From: Streptomyces carpinensis
GTDB lineage: Bacteria > Actinomycetota > Actinomycetes > Streptomycetales > Streptomycetaceae
Length of the DNA: 39,944 bases
Assembly (NCBI RefSeq): GCF_002154505.1
Contig: NZ_MUBM01000235.1
Coordinates: 1 to 39,944 of the forward strand
Direction of reading: 5' to 3'
Shown here: positions 30,519 through 38,320 of the stretch, piece after piece
How positions within the stretch are numbered: the first letter of the stretch is position 1
Layout of the letters: every line of letters starts with the position of its first letter
Program-made: the position numbers and the translations under genes
Notes under the pieces: generated by a model
The model's input: the letters and a program-made list of their open reading frames with translations, nothing else
Told to the model about the DNA's origin: nothing
The model's database searches: none

Positions 30519-31829
30519 ATGTCGTCCGTCGCCCGTCTCAGACGTGCCACCCGGGAGACCGTCTCCGGGCTGCCCCGCGAGTTCTGGTGGCTGTGGACCA
30601 GCACCCTGGTCAACCGGCTCGGTGCCTTCGTCGCCACGTTCATGGCGCTGTACCTGACGCTCGACCGCGGCTACTCCGCCTCCTACGCCGGTCTCGTCGC
30701 CTCGCTGCACGGGCTCGGCGGAGTCGTCTCCTCCCTCGCCGGGGGCGTGATGGCCGACCGGCTCGGACGCCGGCCCACCCTCCTCGTCGCCCAGTCCTCC
30801 ACCGCGCTCTTCGTCGCGCTGCTCGGCTTCGTGCGGGACCCGGTGTCGATCGCCGCCGTCGCCTTCCTCGTCGGCATGGCGTCCAACGCCTCGCGCCCCG
30901 CCGTGCAGGCGATGATGGCCGACATCGTGCGGCCCGAGGACCGGGTCCGGGCGTTCTCGCTGAACTACTGGGCGATCAACCTCGGTTTCGCCGTCTCCTC
31001 CATGGCGGCCGGGTTCATCGCCGAGTTCAGCTACCTCGCCGGCTTCCTCATCGAGGCGGGGATGACGGCCGTCTGCGCCGTCGTCGTCTTCCTCAAGCTG
31101 CCCGAGTCCCGGCCCGTCGGCCCCGCCGCGCGCGAGGCCAAGCAGGAGGTCGGCCTGGGGAACGTACTGCGCGACCGGCGCTTCATGAGCGTCGTCGGTC
31201 TGTCCTTCCTCGTCGCGCTCGTCTTCCAGCAGGGGTCGGTCGGCCTGCCCGTCGCCATGGGCAGGGCCGGGTTCACACCCGCCGACTACGGCATGGCGAT
31301 CGCGGTCAACGGCATCCTGATCGTCGCCCTCCAGATCCCGGTCACCCGGCTCATCGAGCGCCGGGACCCCAAGCGGCTGCTGGTCGTCTCGTCCCTGCTG
31401 GCCGGGTACGGGTTCGGGCTCACCGTCTTCGCCGGGTCGGTCGGCGTCTTCGCGCTCACCGTCTGCGTCTGGACCCTCGGCGAGATGATCAACGCACCGA
31501 CCCAGACCGGTCTCGTCGTCCGGCTGTCCCCGGTGCAGGGGCGCGGTCGCTACCAGGGCGTGTACACCCTGTCCTGGTCCGTCGCCGCCCTCGTCGCCCC
31601 GCTGATGGCCGGCACCGTCATCGACCACCTCGGCGCCGGGTGGCTGTGGGGGTCCTGCGCGGCCATCGGCACGGCGGCCGGGATCGGCTACGGGTCCCTG
31701 ATGCGGCGCCTGCCCGCGGAGGAGAAGGAGCAGGAGACCGTGGAAGGGGCGGAGGAGAAGAAGGCTGCGGCGCAGACGGCCCCCGTTCAGGCGGCGGCCG
31801 ACACCGAGCCCGAGGTCAGCACGGCCTGA
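30519..31829 (+). CDS. MFS transporter
   Basis: The product has 436 residues. ATG 30519 is preceded by GGGGGG with 6-base spacing. Twelve transmembrane helices are recognisable. The MFS motif A loop between helices 2 and 3 is GGVMADRLGRRPTLLV. Helix 1 is FWWLWTSTLVNRLGAFVATFMALYLT. A long central loop follows LPESRPVGPAAREAKQE. The C-terminal 45 residues are acidic and Ala/Glu-rich (EEKEQETVEGAEEKKAAAQ), cytoplasmic. It is probably a drug or metabolite:proton antiporter; the substrate is unknown. It has its own promoter region, with TTGACT near 30427, and is divergent from gpmA. Confidence 0.9.
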   Translation: MSSVARLRRATRETVSGLPREFWWLWTSTLVNRLGAFVATFMALYLTLDRGYSASYAGLVASLHGLGGVVSSLAGGVMADRLGRRPTLLVAQSSTALFVALLGFVRDPVSIAAVAFLVGMASNASRPAVQAMMADIVRPEDRVRAFSLNYWAINLGFAVSSMAAGFIAEFSYLAGFLIEAGMTAVCAVVVFLKLPESRPVGPAAREAKQEVGLGNVLRDRRFMSVVGLSFLVALVFQQGSVGLPVAMGRAGFTPADYGMAIAVNGILIVALQIPVTRLIERRDPKRLLVVSSLLAGYGFGLTVFAGSVGVFALTVCVWTLGEMINAPTQTGLVVRLSPVQGRGRYQGVYTLSWSVAALVAPLMAGTVIDHLGAGWLWGSCAAIGTAAGIGYGSLMRRLPAEEKEQETVEGAEEKKAAAQTAPVQAAADTEPEVSTA

Positions 31830-31865
31830 GCCCCGACTCCCCGCCCTCGGGCCCCGGAACTCGTG

Positions 31866-31897
31866 GGGCCCGGGTCCGCCGCGGCGGACCCGGGCCC
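31866..31897. terminator. bidirectional terminator between MFS and DUF2000 genes
   Basis: The 15-bp stem GGGCCCGGGTCCGCC / GGCGGACCCGGGCCC has a 2-base loop, between convergent genes. Confidence 0.85.
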
Positions 31898-31909
31898 TGC
31901 GAGTGCGCC

Positions 31910-32338
31910 CTACGGATGCATCCGAGCCCCCTTCAGCACCTTGTCCACCGCGTTCCTCGGGCCGTACACCGCCAGCCCCACCAGGTCCAGGTCGGTGGTC
32001 CTCACTGCCCGCACCGCCGCGCGGTTGTCGCGGTCGTTGCCCGTGGTGAAGAGGTCGGACGTGAACACGGCGCGCGGCAGGGCGCGCGACAGGGCCTTGC
32101 CGTGCGCCGCCGTCAGCGTCTCCTTCGTGCCCTCGAAGACCAGTACCGGCTGGCGGAACATCGGCAGGTAGGACACCTCGTCGGCGTCCTCGTACGGCTC
32201 GCCGACCACCTCCGGCACGGCGGTGCCGAGGCCGCTGACCAGGAAGGCGGTGACGTTCAGACGCTGCCAGGGCTCCAGGTCCTCGCGCAGCAGTACGGCG
32301 ATCTTGGTGTCGAAGCGCATGGGCTGCTCGTCGTTCAT
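31910..32338 (-). CDS. DUF2000 family protein
   Basis: The product has 142 residues from ATG 32338 (GGGAGTCTCATTCC upstream). The sequence MRFDTKIAVLLREDLEPWQRLNVTAFLVSGLGTA...YEDADEVSYLPMFRQPVLVFEG...LTAAHGKALSRALPRAVFTSDLFTTGNDRDNRAAVRAV...DLVGLAVYGPRNAVDKVLKGARMHP is the complete DUF2000 fold, related to peptidyl-tRNA hydrolase PTH2-like proteins. Function is unknown. It is divergent, by only 49 bases, from the AraC regulator that follows, so it is its probable target. This pairing recurs in actinobacteria. Confidence 0.9.
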   Translation of the reverse strand: MNDEQPMRFDTKIAVLLREDLEPWQRLNVTAFLVSGLGTAVPEVVGEPYEDADEVSYLPMFRQPVLVFEGTKETLTAAHGKALSRALPRAVFTSDLFTTGNDRDNRAAVRAVRTTDLDLVGLAVYGPRNAVDKVLKGARMHP

Positions 32339-32387
32339 GGAATGAGACTCCCGAACGCCGTGCGGCGCCGTCTTGTACGTTCTTTGC

Positions 32388-33215
32388 ATGGCCCCGCAGC
32401 CCCAGCGGAAGGTCTCCGCCTGGCGCCCCCGCATCCCCGGTGTGGTGGAGGTCTTCCACGCCCATTTCACCGAGTACGCCTATCCCATGCACGTGCACGA
32501 GGCGTGGACCCTGCTGATCGTGGACGACGGCGCGGTGCGCTACGACCTGGCCCGGCACGAGCACGGCACCCCGGACGACACCGTGTCCCTACTGCCGCCG
32601 CACGTGCCGCACAACGGCTCCCCCGCCACCCCGCACGGCTTCCGCAAGCGCGTCCTCTACCTGGACGCCACCCATCTCGGCGACGACCTCATCGGGCCGG
32701 CGGTGGACGGACCGGACCTCCGGGATCCGGTGCTGCGCCGGCGCGTGGGCCAGTTGCACGGCGCGCTCGGGCGGCCCGGTGACGAACTGGAGGCCGCGAG
32801 CAGGCTGGCGCTCGTCGGGGAGCGGTTGCGGGACCATCTGCGGCACCGGGTCTCCGACGGCACCGGACGGCCGCGGCGGGACCCCGCCCTCGCCCGCTCG
32901 CTGCGCGAGCTGCTCGACGAGCGCGTCACGCCGGGGCTGGCGCTGGACGAGGCGGCGCGGTTGCTGCACGCCCACCCCGCCCACCTGGTACGGGCGTTCA
33001 CCGCCGCCTACGGCATCGCGCCGCACCAGTACCTGATGTCCCGCCGCGTCGACCGCGCCCGCGGGCTGCTGCTGGAGGGGCGGCCGCCGGGCGAGGTGGC
33101 CCCGGTCACCGGGTTCTACGACCAGGCGCACCTCACCCGGCACTTCAAGCGGCTGGTCGGGGTGACGCCGGGGCGTTACCGGGACGGCTCACGCCGGGTG
33201 TCCACCTCGCGCTGA
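32388..33215 (+). CDS. AraC family transcriptional regulator
   Basis: The product has 275 residues. ATG 32388 starts MAPQPQRKV; no ribosome site precedes it, so the transcript may be leaderless. The N-terminal cupin (AraC-binding domain, about 15-105) contains YPMHVHEAWTLLIVDDGAVRYDLARHEHGT...VSLLPPHVPHNGSPAT. The C-terminal 100 residues hold two helix-turn-helix motifs: LALDEAARLLHAHPAHLVRAFTAAYGIAPHQYLMSRRVDRARGLLLEG and VAPVTGFYDQAHLTRHFKRLVGVTPGRYR. It likely controls the divergent DUF2000 gene in response to a small ligand. Its 3' end overlaps the convergent beta-helix gene by 40 bases. Confidence 0.92.
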   Translation: MAPQPQRKVSAWRPRIPGVVEVFHAHFTEYAYPMHVHEAWTLLIVDDGAVRYDLARHEHGTPDDTVSLLPPHVPHNGSPATPHGFRKRVLYLDATHLGDDLIGPAVDGPDLRDPVLRRRVGQLHGALGRPGDELEAASRLALVGERLRDHLRHRVSDGTGRPRRDPALARSLRELLDERVTPGLALDEAARLLHAHPAHLVRAFTAAYGIAPHQYLMSRRVDRARGLLLEGRPPGEVAPVTGFYDQAHLTRHFKRLVGVTPGRYRDGSRRVSTSR

Positions 33216-34918
33216 GCCTCGTAGAGGTTGCGTGGGCGCACGACGTCGCTCGTGCCGTACAGCTCCAGGCGGGAGTGCAGGTCGCCGGTGAAGTCGGGGA
33301 CGTCGATCTGGTCGAACTCGGTGACCTCGTTGATGCCGACGGTGGCGGAGTACGGGGCCAGGCCGTCGATCCTCATCAGTCCCGCGCGGCCGTTCGTCAC
33401 GCGGATGTTCCAGTGGGCGAAGCGCGCGCCGAACAAGGGCCCCGCGCTCGCGTCGCCGCCGTGGCGGCCGTTGTTGTTCACGGTGATGTCGGTGCGGACG
33501 TCGGCGAAGGGCAGGCCGCGGTGGCTGTCGAAGGTGCCCATCTCCATCCGGCCGCGCGACCAGACGTTGTACGAGGACAGGCCCTCCACGTTGATGCCGT
33601 GCAGTTGGGTGTTCGCCGGGGCGGGGACCGTGCGCTGTTCGATGGTGAAGTCCTCGATCAGGTTGTCGTGCGAGCCCTCGCGGCAGAAGTACGGGTGGTG
33701 CGAGCCGCGGCCCGCCACGCGGGTGCCGCGCAGGGTGCAGGCGGAGGCCGCCACCAGCCCGAAGCCGTTGTCGACGTTCCGGACCGTCACGTCGTCCACC
33801 CAGCAGTCGTAGGCGCACTGCAGGACCACCCCGTTGTAGCCCTTGTCCAGCAGGTGCGGTGACTGCGGGGTCTGCACCGCCTCCAGCGTCAGGCCCTCCA
33901 CGCCCGCGCCCGTCAGCTCCGGCACGTGCGTGGTCAGACGGGGGTCCCACTCGGGGCGGATGTCGAGGGGGAGCGGGCGTTCGAGGGTGACCTCGCGGCC
34001 GTGGACGTGCGTGATGCGCACCGGCCATTCGTAGGGAACGTACGATGTCAGCTTGGTCTTGTCGTCCCAGTAGTAGGCCTCGGGGCCCGGACCGCCGCCC
34101 GCCATGTGCTCCAGCAGGGTGTGGCCGGCGTCGTCGGCGAGGCGGAGCAGGACCAGCCGGCCGGGGCGCAGCCGGGAGGCGTCGGCGACCGTCACCGTCC
34201 AGGAGCCCCGCTCGGCCGGCTCCACGGTGGTCAGGGTCGTCCACTCGTCGCGCTTGTCGCCCGTCCAGCCCTCGAAGGGCCAGGCCTCGGCCCGGATGGC
34301 CGCGACGAGGGAGTTCCAGCGGGCCTCGGGAGCCATCCAGATCAGGCCGCCGGCCCAGGACCAGGAGGACTTGTCGCCGCCGTAGCGGGAGCCGTAGGGG
34401 CCGATCAGTTCGGTGAGGTTCTTGGTCGCGTACAGCGTCGTACGGCCGCTGCCGGCGCCCCGCAGGACGACGTCCGAGTGGCCGATGCGGATCAGGCCGT
34501 CGATGCGGAAGGTCCCGGGCGGGACGAGGACCGTGCCGCCGCCGGCCCGGCCCGCGGCGGCGATGGCGCTGTTGATCGCGGGTGCGCAGTCGGTGGTGCC
34601 GTCCGCCACGGCGCCGTGGTCGGTCACGTCGGTCACGACGCGGTGGCTCGGGAGGCGGGACGCTCCCCCGCGGCAGCCTGCCCGGCCGACATAGGGGATC
34701 TGCGGATGGGTGAGGGGTGTGCGAGTGAACTCCCGCCAGATGGACGGGACCTGTCCCGGCGTCGGCGAGGGTGCGGCGCCCGCCGCCGGGCTTCCGGAGC
34801 CGGCCTCCGCCGGCGCGCCGGTGCCGGTGGCCGCCGCCGGGCCACCCGTCACGGTGGCGGCCGCGACGCCGAGGGCACTTCCGAGCAGGAGCCGTCTGGT
34901 GATGTCCGCGTTGCCCAT
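33176..34918 (-). CDS. Tat-exported right-handed beta-helix protein (pectate-lyase-like)
   Basis: The product has 580 residues from ATG 34918 (GGAAGG upstream). The N-terminus MGNADITRRLLLGSALGVAAATVTGGPAAA is a Tat signal (TRRLLLG). After a Pro/Ser linker the sequence VVTDVTDHGAVADGTTDCAPAINSAIAAAGRAGGGTVLVPPGTFRIDGLIRIGHSDVVLRGAG is the classic start of pectate lyase 3/glycoside hydrolase 28-type beta-helices. Parallel-strand coils follow (VEGLTLEAVQ, WVDDVTVRNVDNGFGLVAASACTLRGTRVAGRGSHHPYF, NLIEDFTIEQRT). No catalytic set can be assigned with certainty. It is probably an extracellular polysaccharide-active enzyme. A 13-bp perfect palindrome lies 22 bases upstream. Confidence 0.85.
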   Translation of the reverse strand: MGNADITRRLLLGSALGVAAATVTGGPAAATGTGAPAEAGSGSPAAGAAPSPTPGQVPSIWREFTRTPLTHPQIPYVGRAGCRGGASRLPSHRVVTDVTDHGAVADGTTDCAPAINSAIAAAGRAGGGTVLVPPGTFRIDGLIRIGHSDVVLRGAGSGRTTLYATKNLTELIGPYGSRYGGDKSSWSWAGGLIWMAPEARWNSLVAAIRAEAWPFEGWTGDKRDEWTTLTTVEPAERGSWTVTVADASRLRPGRLVLLRLADDAGHTLLEHMAGGGPGPEAYYWDDKTKLTSYVPYEWPVRITHVHGREVTLERPLPLDIRPEWDPRLTTHVPELTGAGVEGLTLEAVQTPQSPHLLDKGYNGVVLQCAYDCWVDDVTVRNVDNGFGLVAASACTLRGTRVAGRGSHHPYFCREGSHDNLIEDFTIEQRTVPAPANTQLHGINVEGLSSYNVWSRGRMEMGTFDSHRGLPFADVRTDITVNNNGRHGGDASAGPLFGARFAHWNIRVTNGRAGLMRIDGLAPYSATVGINEVTEFDQIDVPDFTGDLHSRLELYGTSDVVRPRNLYEAQREVDTRREPSR

Positions 34919-34940
34919 GCACAACCACCTTCCACGTATA

Positions 34941-34953
34941 TGAACGACGTTCA
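34941..34953. promoter_or_regulatory. operator candidate TGAACGACGTTCA
   Basis: This is a perfect 13-base palindrome with a central A in an AT-richer context, 22 bases upstream of the beta-helix gene start. Its position overlaps the likely promoter or leader, suiting a repressor such as a LacI, GntR or TetR protein. The cognate regulator is not identifiable from the window. Confidence 0.45.
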
Positions 34954-35060
34954 GATCCGCGTCGGGCGTGAGCATGCCACGGAGCCCCCGGACGGGGAAG
35001 AGGTCGTGCATCAAGTGGAGTACGGCTGGAGTGGCGAGCGCCGCGCCGCGGAACGACAGA

Positions 35061-35561
35061 TCAGTCAGCCGGACGCTGAGTCAGATGCGTGAACGCCTCG
35101 AGATTCCGCGTCGATTCGCCGCGCGACACGCGCCACGCGTACTCCCGGCGGATCGCGGAGGCGAAGCCCAGCTCCAGGAGGGTGTTGAAGGCGCCGTCGG
35201 CCGCCTCCAGGACCTGGCCGAGGAGCCGGTCCACCTCGTCGGCGGTGACGGAGGCGAGGGACAGGCGGGCGGTGACGTAGACGTCACCGAGCCGGTCGAC
35301 GGCGTAACTCACGCCGTACATCTTGAGGTTGCGCTCCAGCAGCCAGCGGTGGACGCCGGCCTCGTTCTCGTCGGGGTGGCGGATGACGAAGGCGTTCAGC
35401 GAGAGGGAGTGACGGCCCACCAGGAACGAGACCGTGGTGGAGAGCTTGCGGGTGCCGGGGAGCTTGACCACGTAGTTCCCGGGCCCTGGGCTCTCCCACT
35501 CCAGCTCGGCCTCCTTGAAGACGGCTTCGAGGGTCTGCCCGGCCTTTTGCACATCACCCAT
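35061..35561 (-). CDS. YbjN domain protein (type III secretion chaperone-like fold)
   Basis: The product has 166 residues from ATG 35561, overlapping the mshA stop by 8 bases (ATGGGTGA), so it is translationally coupled to mshA. Sequence: LEAVFKEAELEWESPGPGNYVVKLPGTRKLSTTVSFLVGRHSLSLNAFVIRHPDENEAGVHRWLLERNLKMYGVSYAVDRLGDVYVTARLSLASVTADEVDRLLGQVLEAADGAFNTLLELGFASAIRREYAWRVSRG. This is a full YbjN domain. The fold resembles secretion chaperones. In actinobacteria this gene follows mshA; a role in mycothiol metabolism is only suggested by that context. Confidence 0.88.
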   Translation of the reverse strand: MGDVQKAGQTLEAVFKEAELEWESPGPGNYVVKLPGTRKLSTTVSFLVGRHSLSLNAFVIRHPDENEAGVHRWLLERNLKMYGVSYAVDRLGDVYVTARLSLASVTADEVDRLLGQVLEAADGAFNTLLELGFASAIRREYAWRVSRGESTRNLEAFTHLTQRPAD

Positions 35562-36939
35562 GCTGGGAGCGTACGCGACGGCGATGCGCCTGCAACGCGG
35601 CCGTGTACACCTCGGCCGTGGCCGCCGCCGAGGCGTCCCAGCCGAAGCACCGCGCGTGCCGGGCGGCCGCGGCGCCCATCCGATCCGCGCGCCCCGGATC
35701 GTCGGCGAAGTCGCGCAGCACGCGCGCATAGGCGGCCGGGTCGTGGCCCTGGACGAGGAATCCGGTCTCGCCGTCCCGTACGGCCACCGGCAGCCCGCCG
35801 ACCGCCGCCGCCAGCACCGGCGTCCCGGCCGCCTGCGCCTCGATGGCGACCAGACCGAAGGACTCGCTGTAGGAGGGCATGACCAGCACGGACGCGGCCC
35901 GGAACCAGTCGGCGAGCTGGTCCTGCCCGACGGGCGGACGGAACCGCACGACGTCGGCGATGCCGAGCCGGGCCGCCAGCTTCTGCAGACCCTCCGGCTT
36001 GGCCAGGCCGCTGCCGCTGGGGCCGCCGACCACGGGCACCACGATCCGCGAGCGCAGCTCGGGCCGCTCGTCGAGGAGGACTCCCACGGCCCGCAGCAGC
36101 ACGTCGGGGGCCTTGAGCGGCTGGATGCGGCCGGCGAAGAGCGGGATCAGGGCGTGCTGCGGCAGGCCGAGGCGTTCGCGGGCGGCGGCGCGGGCGGCCC
36201 GGACGGTGCGGGCGTCCCCGGAACGGAGCGTGTCCGAACCGTCGGGGAAGGGGCGGAAGCGGGTGAGGTTCACGCCGGGGTGGACCACGGCGACCTTGGC
36301 CGGGTCGGCGGCGTAGTGCCGTACCAGCTCCTCGGCCTCCTCGTCGGTGTTGGCGATCAGCCGGTCGGCGGCGGAGACGATCTGGGTCTCGCCGATGACG
36401 CGGGCGGCCGGCTCGGGCGAGTCGCCGTCGGCGAGGTTGGCGTTCTTGACCTTGGCCATGGTGTGCATGGCGTGCACCAGGGGCACGCCCCAGCGCTGCG
36501 CGGCGAGCCAGCCGACGTGGCCGGAGAGCCAGTAGTGCGAGTGCACCAGGTCGTAGTGGCCCGGGCGGTGGCCCGCCCAGGCCTGCATCACGCCGTGGGT
36601 GAAGGCGCACAGCTGGGCCGGCAGGTCCTCCTTGGCCAGGCCCTCGTAGGGACCGGCGTCGACGTGCCGGACGAGGACGCCGGGGGCGAGCTGGACGGCG
36701 GGCGGGAGGCCGCCCGCCGTGGCCCGGGTGAAGACCTCCACCTCGATGCCGATCGCGGCCAGGCGCTGGGCGAGCTCCACGATGTAGACGTTCATGCCGC
36801 CGGCGTCGCCCGTGCCGGGCTGGTGCAGTGGTGAGGTGTGCACGGAGAGCATGGCGACGCGCCGGGGCCGGCGGTGCAGCCGCAGCCGGGCGGGGGCCGC
36901 CGCGGAGCGCCGCCCGAGCCTGCTGACGTACTGGCTCAC
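35554..36939 (-). CDS. mshA: D-inositol-3-phosphate glycosyltransferase (mycothiol biosynthesis)
   Basis: The product has 461 residues. GTG 36939 is chosen for the AAGGAGG site 8 bases upstream. It is a GT-B, family GT4 enzyme that transfers GlcNAc from UDP-GlcNAc to inositol-3-phosphate, the first step to mycothiol. Motifs are the N-terminal HTSPLHQPGTGDAGGMNVYIVELAQRLAAIGIEVEVFTR (the GGMNVY nucleotide/acceptor loop), HSHYWLSGHVGWLAAQRWGVPLVHAMHTMAKVKN, PGVNLTRFRPF, AGRIQPLKAPDVLLRAV, and E-x7-E SESFGLVAIEAQAAGTPV. It is cytoplasmic. It is co-transcribed with the YbjN gene, and mycothiol is the main thiol of this organism. Confidence 0.95.
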   Translation of the reverse strand: MSQYVSRLGRRSAAAPARLRLHRRPRRVAMLSVHTSPLHQPGTGDAGGMNVYIVELAQRLAAIGIEVEVFTRATAGGLPPAVQLAPGVLVRHVDAGPYEGLAKEDLPAQLCAFTHGVMQAWAGHRPGHYDLVHSHYWLSGHVGWLAAQRWGVPLVHAMHTMAKVKNANLADGDSPEPAARVIGETQIVSAADRLIANTDEEAEELVRHYAADPAKVAVVHPGVNLTRFRPFPDGSDTLRSGDARTVRAARAAARERLGLPQHALIPLFAGRIQPLKAPDVLLRAVGVLLDERPELRSRIVVPVVGGPSGSGLAKPEGLQKLAARLGIADVVRFRPPVGQDQLADWFRAASVLVMPSYSESFGLVAIEAQAAGTPVLAAAVGGLPVAVRDGETGFLVQGHDPAAYARVLRDFADDPGRADRMGAAAARHARCFGWDASAAATAEVYTAALQAHRRRVRSQHG

Positions 36940-37213
36940 GTGGCGTTCCTCCTTGCTGCGGGCATGCCGGACGAAGGGCGTCGTCCGCCCTCCACAAGCC
37001 AACACGCCAGGTCGCGGGTCCATTTCCGCTGCCGGGTCCTTTGCCCAATCATTACTGGATCTCGCTCAACCGTTCGACGTCGGGGTGCGTACCCCTCGCC
37101 TGGACGGGGTGGCGGGACGAACGGCGGGGCGCGCGGCTCGCGGGCGCGCGGTCCGCGCATGGTCTGCGTCACGTGGCGTACACCGGCACCGAGTGCCCCA
37201 TACCCTCGTATCC
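36940..37213. other. divergent promoter region between mshA and the methyltransferase
   Basis: No gene is seen. An AT-richer patch at 37045-37080 (CCAATCATTACTGGATCTCGC) probably contains the mshA promoter. A TACCCTCG stretch just before 37214 may serve the methyltransferase with little or no leader. Confidence 0.45.
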
Positions 37214-38062
37214 ATGACATCCCGCGCGGCGACCCTCCCCCACTCTCGGCTTCGCTCGAGCGGGGGGAACCCCGTCGTGGGAACGGTGACGCGCGGGACG
37301 ACCAACCCCAACCGGCTGCGCCGCATGGACCGCTGGATCGCTGCCGTGCACGGCGCCGAGCTGCGCCGCGCCGCCGACCCGGTGGCCGTCGACCTCGGCT
37401 ACGGCGCCGCCCCGTGGACGGCCGTCGAGCTGCTGCACCGGCTGCGCACCGTGGCTCCACGCGCGCGCGTGGTGGGTGTCGAGATCGAACCGGCCCGGGT
37501 CGCGGCGGCCCGGCCCTACGAACGCGACGGGCTCGCCTTCCGGCACGGCGGCTTCGAGGTGCCCCTCTCCCGGCGCCCGCAGCTCATCCGCGCGGCGAAC
37601 GTGCTGCGGCAGTACGACGAGGCCGAGGTCGCCGCCGTCTGGGAGCGGCTGTGCGCCCGGCTCGCCCCTTCGGACGCGCACTCGCGCGGCGGCCTGCTCG
37701 TCGAGGGCACCTGCGACGAGATCGGCCGGCGGCACGTGTGGGTCGCGCTCGGTCCGGAAGGCCCCCGCACGGTCACCTTCGCCACCCGTCTCGGCTCCCT
37801 GCACCGCCCCTCGGACCTCGCCGAACGCCTCCCCAAGGCGCTCATCCACCGCAATGTTCCCGGCGAGCCGGTCCACGCGTTCCTGCGCGACTTCGACCGC
37901 GCCTGGGCGGCCGCCGCGCCCTACGCCTCCTACGGTGCCCGGCAGCGCTGGATACGCGCGGTGCGCGACCTCGCGGCCGACTGGCCGGTGGCGGACGGGC
38001 CGGGGCGTTGGCGGCAGGGCGAAGTGACGGTGTCCTGGCGGGCGTTGGCACCGCGCGGCTGA
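37214..38062 (+). CDS. class I SAM-dependent methyltransferase
   Basis: The product has 282 residues from ATG 37214. SAM-binding features are visible: motif I is the degenerate AVDLGYGAAPWTAVELLHRL (about 58-77, with GxG reduced to GYG), and motif II is ARVVGVEIEPARVAAARPY with the acidic E. The conserved RAANVLRQYDEAEVAAVWERLCARLAPSDAHSRGGLLVEGTCDEIGRRHVWVAL is characteristic of an actinobacterial family near mshA. The substrate is unknown. The N-terminus (residues about 7-21, TLPHSRLRSSGGNPVV) is encoded by a palindromic Streptomyces repeat, so the true family start may lie just after it. Confidence 0.8.
   Translation: MTSRAATLPHSRLRSSGGNPVVGTVTRGTTNPNRLRRMDRWIAAVHGAELRRAADPVAVDLGYGAAPWTAVELLHRLRTVAPRARVVGVEIEPARVAAARPYERDGLAFRHGGFEVPLSRRPQLIRAANVLRQYDEAEVAAVWERLCARLAPSDAHSRGGLLVEGTCDEIGRRHVWVALGPEGPRTVTFATRLGSLHRPSDLAERLPKALIHRNVPGEPVHAFLRDFDRAWAAAAPYASYGARQRWIRAVRDLAADWPVADGPGRWRQGEVTVSWRALAPRG
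37233..37273. repeat. short palindromic repeat in the methyltransferase 5' region
   Basis: The element starts CTCCCCCACTCTCGGC, continues TTCGCTCGAGC and ends GGGGGGAACCCC. It is a hairpin-capable element seen repeatedly in Streptomyces genomes (recognised from memory). It shares head and tail with the element in ispD. Confidence 0.6.
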
Positions 38063-38320
38063 CCCGCGGGGCGGGCCCGTGCGCCCGGTGTGGGGCCGCG
38101 CCCGCCATGGACCCGCGCGCCCGGTCGGCAGACGCGCTCCGACCTGCGGGGAACGATCTCTGCGAGTCGTTCGTCACACAGGCGGGAGAGCGTCGGGTGG
38201 GCATCAGGGGGCCAGGGGAGATGAGTGGGAAGCCCGGCCTCTGTTGTTTTGGGTGGATGCATGGCACGATCACCCGGACGCACATAAGTTACTGACGGTA
38301 AATCAGGTGGGGGCTGAGGT
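38063..38320. other. promoter and leader region of the NlpC/P60 hydrolase
   Basis: No gene is seen. I looked for a c-di-AMP (ydaO) riboswitch, common before cell-wall hydrolases in this genus, but its conserved GGGGACCCA and GGGGUGAAUCC segments are not recognisable. The AT-rich stretch 38280-38310 (ACATAAGTTACTGACGGTAA) includes TTAC-N5-GTAA arms and is the likeliest regulatory site. Confidence 0.45.

Noticed and set aside
38063..38320. c-di-AMP (ydaO) riboswitch before the NlpC/P60 gene
   Set aside because: Expected by analogy, but the conserved sequence blocks are not visible in the leader.
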